64,000 nucleotides of DNA from Streptomyces sp. NBC_00353. Lineage in GTDB: Bacteria; Actinomycetota; Actinomycetes; Streptomycetales; Streptomycetaceae. Made by a program: the position numbers and the translations under genes. Below are positions 8,800 through 16,941 of this stretch, piece by piece. The notes below the pieces were generated by a model. That model was not told the origin of the DNA, did not search any database, and worked only from the letters and a program-made list of their open reading frames with translations. The stretch lies in contig NZ_CP107985.1 of the NCBI RefSeq assembly GCF_036108815.1, positions 6,817,501-6,881,500 of the forward strand. Reading direction: 5' to 3'. Each line of letters begins with the position of its first letter. Within the stretch, counting starts at the first letter, position 1.

Positions 8800-9234
8800 G
8801 TCGATATCCCGAACTCCGTGTGTACCGACCGGTTTCGTCCGGGCGTGCGTCAAGTGGGTCGGCTGCTGGTGGTGTTGAGGCGGCGTGTGAGGGCTGTGGC
8901 GCCTCGTTGCTGCGCCCTGACGCTCGGTACGAGCATTTTTCTTTGCGTTAGCAACGCGCTTCGCTCATCGTGACTCCGGGGCGCACCCTCGAACGGTAGT
9001 GGCGCGCCGTCACGCTCCGGTGCCGTTCCGTCGCGCCCCGCCCATGCCTGCGGGTGCCTGGCGGCTGTCGACCCGGATCTGTGGGGGTGTGGGGCCGCTG
9101 CGGCCGATTTCGTCAGCGATGCTGCGGGCGTGCTCCGTTGTGCCGATGAGGCGCCCCGTGGACCGCTTTGTGCCCGCGCATCACGCCGGGCGATACCCGA
9201 ATATTCGCCTAGAAATATGGCTTTTGCCCGAATT
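8800..9234. other. gene-poor stretch between tRNA and microprotein genes
   Basis: About 430 bases in which I see no credible gene. Open frames exist on both strands, but they lack ribosome binding sites and recognisable protein character. The stretch contains a small GCGTTAGCAACGC hairpin near 8945-8957 and an AT-rich segment near 9198-9220 that precedes the microprotein promoter. Position next to a tRNA would suit an old integration scar, but no integrase remnant or duplicated tRNA end is visible. Confidence 0.6.
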
Positions 9235-9277
9235 CGTACGCGTACGACTTGTTGGTCCCGTGAAGGCGTCGTAGTGT
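9235..9277 (+). promoter_or_regulatory. promoter with flanking palindrome for the Gly/Tyr microprotein
   Basis: TTGTTG at 9249-9254 and TAGTGT at 9272-9277 are separated by 17 bases, a good match to the vegetative sigma (HrdB-type) consensus. The perfect 12-bp palindrome CGTACGCGTACG at 9235-9246 sits directly upstream of the -35 box and could be an operator or activator site. Confidence 0.6.
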
Positions 9278-9335
9278 CGATAGTGCCGCGGCAGAAACAG
9301 GGTGCGGCATACCAAACTTCCCAAAGGAGGCGAAG

Positions 9336-9527
9336 ATGAACGTTCGTGACATCTTCCGCCATGGGGGTGGCAGGGACCGTTGGGGCGGCTGGGGCGGCTA
9401 CGGCGGCTACGGCGGTTACGGCGGTTACGGCTACGGCTTCGGCCGACGCGGACGTGGACGCCGCTTCGGGCGCCGAGGCTACGGCGGCTACGGCGGCTAC
9501 GGCGGCTACGGCGGCTACGGCTACTGA
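9336..9527 (+). CDS. Gly/Tyr/Arg low-complexity microprotein
   Basis: A 63-residue protein of 29 Gly, 11 Tyr and 11 Arg. The N-terminus is MNVRDIFRHGGGRDRWGGW, followed by four GGY repeats, a basic middle with Arg clusters (FGRRGRGRRFGRRG), then four more GGY repeats to the end. It has no Cys, Lys or hydrophobic segment, so it is neither a membrane nor a classical secreted protein. It is supported as a real gene by AAAGGAGG with ideal spacing to the ATG, by a consensus promoter about 60 bases upstream and by a strong terminator after the stop. I do not recognise the family. Tyr/Arg stickers spaced by Gly resemble phase-separating or nucleic-acid-binding low-complexity domains, but that is inference from composition. 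Confidence 0.75.
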   Translation: MNVRDIFRHGGGRDRWGGWGGYGGYGGYGGYGYGFGRRGRGRRFGRRGYGGYGGYGGYGGYGY

Positions 9528-9556
9528 CCGGTCACCCAGAATCTCCAAACCCCTTA

Positions 9557-9603
9557 CACGAGGCTGGCCCGCGCAACCGCGCGGGTCACGCCTCGTGGTT
9601 TTG
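9557..9603 (+). terminator. two-part hairpin terminator after the microprotein
   Basis: An outer stem CACGAGGC/GCCTCGTG encloses an inner stem CCCGCGC/GCGCGGG with loop AACC, and the structure is followed by GGTTTT. It ends transcription of the microprotein before the ABC gene. Confidence 0.88.
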
Positions 9604-9787
9604 GGGCCCGCACCCCAGGGGCCTCCCGTTCGGACCATGTCGACCTGCGGCCCCTGGCAGGCGTTCCGCAGCGCTCTTCAAAGGTTGAATCACGACGGCA
9701 TCGCAGATCGCGCCGTGATCCGGCCCCGATCCGGGAACAGGCTCCGGCGGTTGTCCGCGTTCCGCACTCCTCAGTGATGTGAGGCTC

Positions 9788-11671
9788 ATGCGCCTTCTCG
9801 GCCCCCTCGCGCGCCCCGACGAGCCGCCCCCGGAATCGGTGACGGACGTTCCGATCCGTACCGACCCCATCAGCGTGGTGCGGTCGTTCCGACGGTTCTG
9901 GCCGCTCACCTATGGCGACCGGCGCTGGCTCCTGCTCATCTGCGTCCTCGCCAGCGTGACCGCGGTCGCGGAGACCATCACCATCCTTCTCTTCGCGGAA
10001 CTGACCGACAACGCTCTGCAGCAGGGATCCGTCAGTGCCTTCTGGAAACCTGCTGGTCAGTGGCTCACCGTGGCCGTCATCGGTGCGATCGTGGGGTATC
10101 TGTGCAGCTCGCTCGCGGTCTGGACCGCCGAACGCTTCGTGATGCGGCTGCGGGCCCGCGTCTTCAGTCATCTGCAGACGCTGCCGCCCCACTTCTACCA
10201 GCGCAATCGCCGCGGTGACCTGGTCGAGCGGCTCACCGGCGATGTGGAAGCCATCGAAGCCCTCGTGGTCTCCGGCATCGTCGGGGCTGCGACCGCTCTC
10301 TTCAACACCTTCTTCTACGCTGCCGCCGCTGTGTGGCTGAGCTGGAAACTGGCCCTCGCCACGTTTGCCATGATCCCGCTCTTCTACCTCGTCACCCGCG
10401 TGTTCACGGGCCCTCTGCGCGCGGTGTCCCGGCGCGGACGTGCGGCGGACGGTGCCATCACCGCCGTGGTCGAGGAGACGCTGGTCAACGTCGTCATGAC
10501 CCAGGCGTACAACAGGCAGCACGACGAGGAGGAACGGCTCCTCGGCAAGGCGCGTGCCCGGTTCAAGGCGGCGGTGCGAGGCACCCGGCTCGCCGAGCTC
10601 TACGAACAACTCGTAGAGGTCCTCGAAACGGTGTGCGTCCTGGTGATCATCGGCCTGGGGGCGTGGCAGATCTCCACGGGCGGGATCACACTCGGGCAGC
10701 TCCTCGCCTTTGCCGCCTTCGTCGGCTCCCTCTACCCGCCGATCCGCTCCCTGGGCCAGCTCGGTCTGACGGCCACCGCCGCGACCGCCGGAGCCGAGCG
10801 GCTTCTGGAGATCCTCGACACCCAGCCCACCGTCACCGACCCGGGCGCATCCGTCGCGGCCCCGGCCCGGCGGCGCGCTGTTGGCGAGGTGGAGGCGCGG
10901 CAGGTCGACTTCCACTACCCCGGTAACCCGGAGCCGGTTCTCCGCGGTCTCTCGTTCACCGCGGTCCCCGGCGAGCTGCTGGTCATCACCGGCCCCAGCG
11001 GAGCCGGCAAGTCGACCCTGGCCGCTCTGCTGCTGAGGTTCTACGACCCGGACTCCGGCAGCATCCGGCTGGACGGCACATCCGTGGACCAGTTGCCGCT
11101 GACCTACCTCCGCCGGAACATCACGCTGCTGCCGCAGGACACCCTCGTCCTGCACGACACCATCGAGCAGAACATCGCGTGCGGGCGCACCGACACAACT
11201 TTCCGTGACATCGAGGAGGCCGCGCGGGCAGCCGACGCGCACGATTTCATCCGTGCGCTTCCCGACGGCTACGACACCGTTGTCTCACCCGGCACGTCCC
11301 GGCTCTCCGGAGGCCAGTTGCAGCGCATCGCGATCGCCCGTGCCATGGTCCGCGACGCGCCCGTTCTCCTTCTCGACGAGCCCACCACCGGCCTGGACGC
11401 ACTGGCCGCACAGCGCATCCTCGGCCCGCTGCGACGCCTCGCCGAGGGACGCACCACCATCGTCATCACGCACGACCTGGCCCTCGCCGCCGACGCCGAC
11501 CGCATCCTCGTGCTGGACGAGGGGCGTCTGGTGGAGTCGGGCACGCACGCCCAACTGCTCGACCGCAGCGGCCTGTACGCCACGCTGTTCGACGCCAAGC
11601 CCTCGCGTGGCAACGGCACCGTGAACGCACTCGCCAAGCATGCGCGCCCATCGGGGATCCATTGGCGGTAG
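9788..11671 (+). CDS. ABC exporter (TMD-NBD fusion)
   Basis: About 627 residues forming a type I ABC exporter half-transporter that probably works as a homodimer. Transmembrane helices occupy about residues 50-330. The ATPase domain has Walker A GPSGAGKST, the Q-loop LLPQDT, signature LSGGQLQRIAIARA, Walker B VLLLDEPTTGLD with the catalytic Glu intact, and the H-loop THDLALA. All motifs are canonical, unlike the pair at 2.3-6 kb. An in-frame GTG lies three codons upstream of the chosen ATG, and GTGAGG precedes the ATG. The protein starts with a polar, Pro-rich cytoplasmic segment of about 45 residues. The substrate cannot be inferred. Confidence 0.9.
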   Translation: MRLLGPLARPDEPPPESVTDVPIRTDPISVVRSFRRFWPLTYGDRRWLLLICVLASVTAVAETITILLFAELTDNALQQGSVSAFWKPAGQWLTVAVIGAIVGYLCSSLAVWTAERFVMRLRARVFSHLQTLPPHFYQRNRRGDLVERLTGDVEAIEALVVSGIVGAATALFNTFFYAAAAVWLSWKLALATFAMIPLFYLVTRVFTGPLRAVSRRGRAADGAITAVVEETLVNVVMTQAYNRQHDEEERLLGKARARFKAAVRGTRLAELYEQLVEVLETVCVLVIIGLGAWQISTGGITLGQLLAFAAFVGSLYPPIRSLGQLGLTATAATAGAERLLEILDTQPTVTDPGASVAAPARRRAVGEVEARQVDFHYPGNPEPVLRGLSFTAVPGELLVITGPSGAGKSTLAALLLRFYDPDSGSIRLDGTSVDQLPLTYLRRNITLLPQDTLVLHDTIEQNIACGRTDTTFRDIEEAARAADAHDFIRALPDGYDTVVSPGTSRLSGGQLQRIAIARAMVRDAPVLLLDEPTTGLDALAAQRILGPLRRLAEGRTTIVITHDLALAADADRILVLDEGRLVESGTHAQLLDRSGLYATLFDAKPSRGNGTVNALAKHARPSGIHWR

Positions 11672-11715
11672 GGCCCTAGAAGGAGCCGGCTCCGGACCGG
11701 TCGTTACCATCCGCT

Positions 11716-12984
11716 GTGACCGAAACGACCGAAGAACCTGTACATCGCACGCGCATACTCGCCGACCTGACTCCGCTGCGGACCTCGCCCGACTACCGGC
11801 GGCTGTGGTTCGGGAACACGGTTTCCTGGATCGGGCAGGGGATGACGGCGCTCGCCGTGTCGCTCCAGGTGTACGACATCACCGGGTCCGCCTTCTCGGT
11901 CGGGCTCATCGGGTTCTGTTCGTTTCTGCCGCTGGTCGTCTTCGGGCTGTACGGCGGAGCCATCGCGGACACCGTCGACCGGCGCAAACTGGGGCTGGCC
12001 AGCTCCTCCGGTTCGTTCGTCCTCGCCGTCGCACTGGTCGCCGCGACCGTCGCCGGGGTCGAGCAGTTGGGGCTGCTGTACGCGGTCGTCGCCCTGCAGG
12101 CGGTCTGCTTCGCGCTCAACTCACCGGCCCGCAGCTCGATGGTCGCGCGCCTTCTGCCGGCCGAGCAGCTGCCCGCCGCAAACGCGCTCAGCTCGATCAC
12201 CAGCACCACCGGTGCGCTGGTCGGGCCGATGCTGGGCGGACTCATGGTCGGCTGGTGGGGGTACCGGGCCGCCTACACCGTCGACGCCGTCACCTTCACC
12301 GCCGCGCTGTACGCGATGTGGCGGCTGCCCTCGATGCTCCCCGAGCGCGGGGACGACGCGGGGAGCGAGAAGCGGGCGTCCGTGGTGGGCGGGCTGCGGT
12401 TCCTGGCGGCGCGGCCCATTCTGCGGATGACCTTCTTCACCGACCTGTGCGCCATGGTCCTCGCCCACCCGCGGGCGCTCTTCCCGGTCGTCGCCGTGGT
12501 CTGGTACGGCGGTGACGCGAAGACCACCGGGCTGCTGGTCGCGGCTCCGGCGCTGGGCGCACTTCTGGGCGGGGTGTTCTCCGGCTGGCTGAGCCGGATC
12601 AGACGGCACGGACTCGCGGTGATCGCCGCCGTGACCTGCTGGGGCAGCGCCATCGCCGTCTTCGGGCTGACCCGCCAGCTCTGGCTCGGGCTGGTCCTGC
12701 TGGCGCTCGCCGGCTGCGCGGACACCGTCTCGATGGTCTTCCGGAACACCATGCTCCAGGCGGCGGTGCCGGACGAGATGCGGGGGCGGCTGCAGGGCGT
12801 GTTCATCGTGGTGGTGGCCGGTGGGCCGCGGCTCGGGGACTTCCTGGCGGGTTCGGTCGCCGATCTGGCGTCCCCGACGGTGGCGGCCACCGGGGGCGGC
12901 ATCGCATGCGTGGTCGCGGTGTCGCTGCTCGCGTTGAAGTGGCGGGGATTCGCCCGGTACGACGCCCGGGATCCGCAGCCCTGA
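11716..12984 (+). CDS. MFS exporter (EntS-like)
   Basis: A 422-residue major facilitator of the drug:H+ antiporter type, most like enterobactin-exporter EntS relatives. Hydrophobic segments fit about 10-12 helices. The loop motif GAIADTVDRRKLGLASS after helix 2 matches the MFS signature A (DxxGRRK-like), and NSPARSSMVARLLP is typical of this subgroup. The GTG start has no clear ribosome binding site, so the mRNA may be leaderless. It follows the ABC exporter by 44 bp on the same strand and may share a transcript. The substrate is unknown; siderophore or drug export would both fit. Confidence 0.88.
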   Translation: MTETTEEPVHRTRILADLTPLRTSPDYRRLWFGNTVSWIGQGMTALAVSLQVYDITGSAFSVGLIGFCSFLPLVVFGLYGGAIADTVDRRKLGLASSSGSFVLAVALVAATVAGVEQLGLLYAVVALQAVCFALNSPARSSMVARLLPAEQLPAANALSSITSTTGALVGPMLGGLMVGWWGYRAAYTVDAVTFTAALYAMWRLPSMLPERGDDAGSEKRASVVGGLRFLAARPILRMTFFTDLCAMVLAHPRALFPVVAVVWYGGDAKTTGLLVAAPALGALLGGVFSGWLSRIRRHGLAVIAAVTCWGSAIAVFGLTRQLWLGLVLLALAGCADTVSMVFRNTMLQAAVPDEMRGRLQGVFIVVVAGGPRLGDFLAGSVADLASPTVAATGGGIACVVAVSLLALKWRGFARYDARDPQP

Positions 12985-13056
12985 CAGGGCGGGGCCGTGG
13001 CCCGGGCCCGGCCGGTCACGCGGGCCGGCCGGCCCCCGGCGGCGCGGCTCCTCCGT

Positions 13057-13857
13057 TCAGGCGGTCGCGTCGGAGAACTTCGGCATCTCGCCCTCGGTCG
13101 TCTTGACGTCGATCACGGAGAATGCCGCGCCCTGCGGGTCGCTCAGCGCCGCGAACCGGCCGAACGGGCTGGTCATCGGGCCGAACCGGAGAATCGCCCC
13201 GCGCTCCGTCGCCTTTGCGACCGCCGCGTCGCAGTCCTCGACGGTGAAGTACACATTGAGGTACGGCGGTACCTCGGGCGGGAAGTCGTCCGTCATCTTC
13301 ATCCGCCCCAGGACCGGGTCGGCGCCCAGGTCGTAGAGCGCGAAGTCGATCGCGTCGTCCTGCATCTGCTTCACGCGGTACGGGAAGACACCGGGGAAGA
13401 ACGCGTCCGACTTCGCCGGGTCCCGGGTGAACACCTCGGCCCAGCAGTACGCGCCCGGTGTTGCCCTGGCCTCGAACCCTTCGTGCCGCCCCGCCTGCCA
13501 CACACCGAAGACCACCCCGCCCGGGTCGCGGGCCAGTGCCATCGAGCCGAAGTCGCCGACCTGCATCGGCTCCATCAGTACCTCGCCGCCGTTGTCACGG
13601 ATCTTCGCGGCGGTGGCGGCGGCGTCCGGCGACGCGAGGTACAGACACCATGCCGACTGGCCTTCCTGGCCGGGCATCGGGGGCACGACGGCGGCCACCG
13701 CCTTGCCGTTCGCGTACGCCTGCGTGTAATTGCCGAACTCCGACGACGACTCGCCGAACGTCCACCCCAGCACGTCACCGTAGAAGCTCTTCGCTCCCTC
13801 GACATCGGTGAACATCGCGTCCGCCCAGCACGGGGTGCCCTCTGGTTCCACAGCCAT
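13057..13857 (-). CDS. two-domain VOC (glyoxalase/bleomycin-resistance fold) protein
   Basis: A 266-residue protein made of two tandem vicinal-oxygen-chelate modules, at about residues 8-125 and 135-255. Each contains a recognisable beta-alpha-beta start (PCWADAMFTDVEGAKSFYGDVLGW, then GAYCWAEVFTRDPAKSDAFF) and a closing strand in which the metal-ligand Glu would lie. Streptomyces carry many such proteins, some of them antibiotic-sequestering. The AGGAG eight to ten bases before the ATG at 13857 supports the start. Its promoter region contains one end of a MITE-like element 47 bases upstream. The substrate is unknown. Confidence 0.85.
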   Translation of the reverse strand: MAVEPEGTPCWADAMFTDVEGAKSFYGDVLGWTFGESSSEFGNYTQAYANGKAVAAVVPPMPGQEGQSAWCLYLASPDAAATAAKIRDNGGEVLMEPMQVGDFGSMALARDPGGVVFGVWQAGRHEGFEARATPGAYCWAEVFTRDPAKSDAFFPGVFPYRVKQMQDDAIDFALYDLGADPVLGRMKMTDDFPPEVPPYLNVYFTVEDCDAAVAKATERGAILRFGPMTSPFGRFAALSDPQGAAFSVIDVKTTEGEMPKFSDATA

Positions 13858-13904
13858 GGTTCAGCGCTCCTGACTCGGTGATTCGGTCCGGGTTTTCACG
13901 CTAA

Positions 13905-13980
13905 GGGCTGTCCCGTAGTCCCTGGTGGACCGGCGCGCGGCGTCGGATGCGGTGCATCGCAAGGCGGAGGGGCATCCTCA
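13905..13980 (+). mobile_element. MITE-like element, copy A (one end only)
   Basis: It begins AGGGCTGTCCCG and matches the left end of copy C (23089-23247) for about 76 bases with a few substitutions. It then stops abruptly inside the end of the carboxyltransferase gene, whose last codon and TGA stop lie at the junction. The second terminal repeat is missing, so this is a decayed or half-deleted copy. Confidence 0.75.
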
Positions 13981-15348
13981 TAGCGGCCCGCCGGCGGCCG
14001 TGGCCTCCGGGCCCGCGATGCCGCGGGCGACCCCCAGCTCCACCAGGTCCTGCGGACGCAGGCGCAACTGGTCGGCCGTGGCCTGCACGGCGTCGGGGGA
14101 GCGCTTCAGGATGGCTGCCGCGAGCTCCGGGGCGATGACGGAGAAGTAGCTGTCCTGGGTGACATATGTGTTCTCCGGCGCCGCCAGGGCGAGTGCCCCG
14201 CCCGAGCCGCCCTCGCCGATCACCAGGGTCGTCACCGGGACCCGGGCCTCGGCGATCGCCGCGAACGCATCGGCGATGGCGGCCCCCGCGCCCGCCCGTT
14301 CCGCCTCGGCGTCGTTCGCCGCCCCTGGGGTGTCGATCAGGGTCAGGACGGGCACGCCGAGCCGGTCCGCGAGCCGGATCACCCGGGCCGCGGTCCGGTA
14401 GCCGGCCGGGCGGGTCGCGGTGCCGCACTGGGCGACGTACGCGATCGGCCGGCCGCCGCGTACCCCGAACCCACAGAGCAGCCCCGGATCCGTACCGCCG
14501 CACCGGTCGCCGCTGAGCGGCAGCAGGTGATCGAAGTACGCGTCGAGATACGCCCCGGCACGCGGCCGGGCCGAGGAACGGGCCTGCTGCACCGCGTCCC
14601 AGCCGGTCGCCGGCAGCCCGGTGGCCGCGAGAGTGCCCGGGACCGGCGCGGGGACGGCGGACTCGTCGACGGCTGCCGCCCTCAGCGCGCCCAGCCACCG
14701 CCCCAGCGTCCGTGGCAGCTCGTCCGGTTGGACGACCGCGTCGATCTGGCCCGCCGCCAGTTGGCCCTCCGCCGCGTACGCCGACGGGTCCGCGTCCGCC
14801 GGCCGCACCCGCGATCCGGCGAACCCGATCTGGGCCCCGGGCAGCGCCAGGATCACGTCGGCGCCTGCCCCCAGCGTGGCCCAGCCGCCGCCCGTCGTCG
14901 GATCGCGCAGGACCGCGAGCTGCGGCAGACCCGCCGCCCGCAGCCGTGCCGAGGCACGTGCCACCCGCTGGAGCTGGGTGAGCGCGATCATGCCCTCCTG
15001 CATCCGGCTGCCGCCCGTCGCGACGATCGAGACGAGCGGCAGCCGCCGGGTGAGTGCGGTCCCGTAGGCGGCTTCCAGCAGGTCCCCGGTGCGCTGCCCC
15101 AGCGATCCGCCCAGGAATCCGAACTCGAACGAGACCAGCACACACGGCCGGCCGCCGACCGTGGCACGGCCGTGGACGACGGACTCCTCCTCGCCGGTAC
15201 GTGCCGCGGCGCGGGCCCGGGAGTCCGCGTAACCGGACCAGGAGAGCGGACCGTCCACCGGTATCTCCGCGCCGGGCGGGGTGTCGGACTCGGTGAAGTC
15301 GTCGGTGACCGCCGCGATCGCCTGCCGCGCCGTCAGGCGCCTACGCAC
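13978..15348 (-). CDS. acetyl/propionyl-CoA carboxyltransferase, fused beta and alpha halves
   Basis: A 456-residue carboxyltransferase that moves a carboxyl group from biotin to an acyl-CoA. The N-terminal half (about 60-230) is beta-like, with GGSRMQEGMIALTQ and DPTTGGGWATLGAGADV. The C-terminal half (about 260-440) is alpha-like, with LTLIDTPGAANDAEAE and VIGEGGSGGALAL. Both oxyanion-hole Gly-Gly motifs are intact, and the Cys-type zinc ribbon of E. coli AccD is absent. The GTG start lies within the end of matB, giving an 8-bp overlap (GTGCGTAG), so the two genes are translationally coupled. The last residues and stop codon fall at the edge of MITE copy A, which suggests that the C-terminus was re-formed by insertion or deletion. 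Confidence 0.88.
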   Translation of the reverse strand: MRRRLTARQAIAAVTDDFTESDTPPGAEIPVDGPLSWSGYADSRARAAARTGEEESVVHGRATVGGRPCVLVSFEFGFLGGSLGQRTGDLLEAAYGTALTRRLPLVSIVATGGSRMQEGMIALTQLQRVARASARLRAAGLPQLAVLRDPTTGGGWATLGAGADVILALPGAQIGFAGSRVRPADADPSAYAAEGQLAAGQIDAVVQPDELPRTLGRWLGALRAAAVDESAVPAPVPGTLAATGLPATGWDAVQQARSSARPRAGAYLDAYFDHLLPLSGDRCGGTDPGLLCGFGVRGGRPIAYVAQCGTATRPAGYRTAARVIRLADRLGVPVLTLIDTPGAANDAEAERAGAGAAIADAFAAIAEARVPVTTLVIGEGGSGGALALAAPENTYVTQDSYFSVIAPELAAAILKRSPDAVQATADQLRLRPQDLVELGVARGIAGPEATAAGGPL

Positions 15349-16813
15349 CGAGCGACCGCTTCATGATCTTGCCCATGTCGTTGCGGGGCAGCGCCTCCAG
15401 ATAGCGGACTGTGCGGGGGCGCTTGTGCGGGGCCAGCTGGGCCGCCACGTGGTCTGCGAGCTCGGCCTCCGCGGGCGGTGCGGCCGGGTCGGCCGGCACC
15501 ACCCAGGCGACGATCCGCTCGCCCAGGTCCGGGTCCGGCTCCCCGGTGACGGCGGCCTCGCGGACGCCCGGGTGGTCCAGCAGCGCGTTCTCGATCTCGC
15601 CCGCGCCGATCTTGTAGCCGCCGCTCTTGATCAGGTCGGTGGCCTTGCGGCCGACGATCCGTACATAGCCGTCGGCGTCGAGGGCGGCCATGTCGCCGGT
15701 ACGGAACCAGCCGTCCTCGGCGAAGGCGGCCGCCGTCGCGTCGGGGCGGTTCAGATAGCCGGCGAAGAGGTTCGGGCCGCGCACCTGGATCTCGCCCACC
15801 GCACCCTCGGCCGTCGGATCGTCGAGCGGGGTGCCGTCCTCCTCGACGAGCCGGAGTTCGACGCCCCGCAGCGGTGCGCCGACCGTCCCGGGGCGAGGCT
15901 CGCCGTCCGCCCGGACGCCTGTGTTCATCAGGGTCTCCGTCATGCCGTACCGCTCGATGACCCGCCGGCCGGTCGCCGCCGCGATGCGTTCGTGGTCATG
16001 GACCGGAAGGGCGGCCGACCCCGATACCAGCAGCCGGGCCCCGGCGAGAGCCTTCGCCAGCTGGGCCGCCTCCGGTGTCGCCGTACCGAGCGCCTCGGCG
16101 AGCCGGTGGTACATCGTCGGCACGCCGAACAGCATCGTGGCGCCGGACGACAGCTCCCGGGCCACGCCCTCGGTGGAGAACCGCCCCAGATGCCGCACCG
16201 ATCCGCCCCGGCGCAGCGGCCCGAGCACACCCAGGATCAGGCCGTGCACATGGAACAGCGGCAGGGCGTGCACAAGGACGTCGTCGCCGGTCCACTGCCA
16301 GGCGTCCGCCAGCGCGTCCAGCGAGGCGGCGATCGCGCGGCGGGGCAGGATCGCCCCCTTGGGCGGGCCGGTGGTGCCGGAGGTGTAGACGATCAGAGCG
16401 GGGGACTCGGGGGAGGGTTCGGGAAAGACGACGCCCTCGGCCGCCGCTGCTGCCGTGTCGACATCCGTACGGTCCAGCGCGGCGAGCATCGGCGGGAGCA
16501 CGTCGCCCGCCCGGGCCAGCACCACCGACGGGGCGCTGTCGGCCACGATGTGCGCCAGTTCGCGTGCGCCGGTCTTCGGGTTGAGGGGGACGGCGGGCAC
16601 CCCGGCCCGCAGCGCCGCCACCACCGCGACGACGGTCTCGGCGGTCGGCGTGGCCCAGACGGCGACCCTTCCCACGCCCGCGAGCCGCGCGGCGAGTGCG
16701 TCGGAGGCCGCGGCCAACTGTGCGTACGTCAGGGTGTGTTCACCGAACCGGACGGCTTCCCGGGCGGCCGCGGGGCCGGTTCCGTCATGCAGCGCAGGCA
16801 GAAGAGAAGTCAC
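15341..16813 (-). CDS. matB: malonyl-CoA synthetase (AMP-forming acyl-CoA ligase)
   Basis: A 490-residue member of the ANL superfamily. The P-loop YTSGTTGPPKGAI, the core motif YGMTET, the GWFRTGDMA motif and the C-terminal catalytic lysine motif in RNDMGKIMKRSL are all present. Length, FHVHGL and ERYGMTETLMNTG fit malonyl-CoA synthetase MatB, which activates malonate or methylmalonate with ATP and CoA. The coupled downstream carboxyltransferase makes or uses the same metabolites, so the pair looks like a malonyl-CoA supply cassette for fatty acids or polyketides. The S. coelicolor homologue is known as MatB (recalled, not searched). A MITE copy begins 12 bases upstream of the start. Confidence 0.87.
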   Translation of the reverse strand: MTSLLPALHDGTGPAAAREAVRFGEHTLTYAQLAAASDALAARLAGVGRVAVWATPTAETVVAVVAALRAGVPAVPLNPKTGARELAHIVADSAPSVVLARAGDVLPPMLAALDRTDVDTAAAAAEGVVFPEPSPESPALIVYTSGTTGPPKGAILPRRAIAASLDALADAWQWTGDDVLVHALPLFHVHGLILGVLGPLRRGGSVRHLGRFSTEGVARELSSGATMLFGVPTMYHRLAEALGTATPEAAQLAKALAGARLLVSGSAALPVHDHERIAAATGRRVIERYGMTETLMNTGVRADGEPRPGTVGAPLRGVELRLVEEDGTPLDDPTAEGAVGEIQVRGPNLFAGYLNRPDATAAAFAEDGWFRTGDMAALDADGYVRIVGRKATDLIKSGGYKIGAGEIENALLDHPGVREAAVTGEPDPDLGERIVAWVVPADPAAPPAEAELADHVAAQLAPHKRPRTVRYLEALPRNDMGKIMKRSLGA

Positions 16814-16825
16814 CCTCCGACCCTA

Positions 16826-16941
16826 AGGGCTGTCCCGAGATCCCGGGCGGGTGCACGACGACGGCGACGGCACCTCTCCCCCGTAGCCTCAACGGCACGG
16901 GGGTACCCCCTCCGTTGCCGGAACGCCCGCGGGACAGCCCT
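16826..16941. mobile_element. MITE-like element, copy B (116 bp, intact ends)
   Basis: Perfect 12-bp terminal inverted repeats, AGGGCTGTCCCG at 16826-16837 and CGGGACAGCCCT at 16930-16941, flank a non-coding interior. The interior carries a further hairpin (CCCCCGT...ACGGGGG). Its left interior matches the right part of copy C in inverted orientation. The right terminal base is also part of the TGA stop of the NarK-like gene. Confidence 0.85.

Noticed and set aside
9395..9527. Periodic repeats that could suggest a CRISPR-like array
   Set aside because: The period is nine bases, in frame, and encodes GGY; there are no spacers.
8850..9638. Minus-strand frame opposite the Gly/Tyr microprotein
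   Set aside because: Its Ala/Val-rich repeats are simply the complement of the GGY codons, and there is no ribosome binding site or promoter.
13901..15145. Alternative minus-strand frame through the carboxyltransferase and MITE copy A
   Set aside because: It is out of frame with the clearly recognisable carboxyltransferase and has shadow composition.
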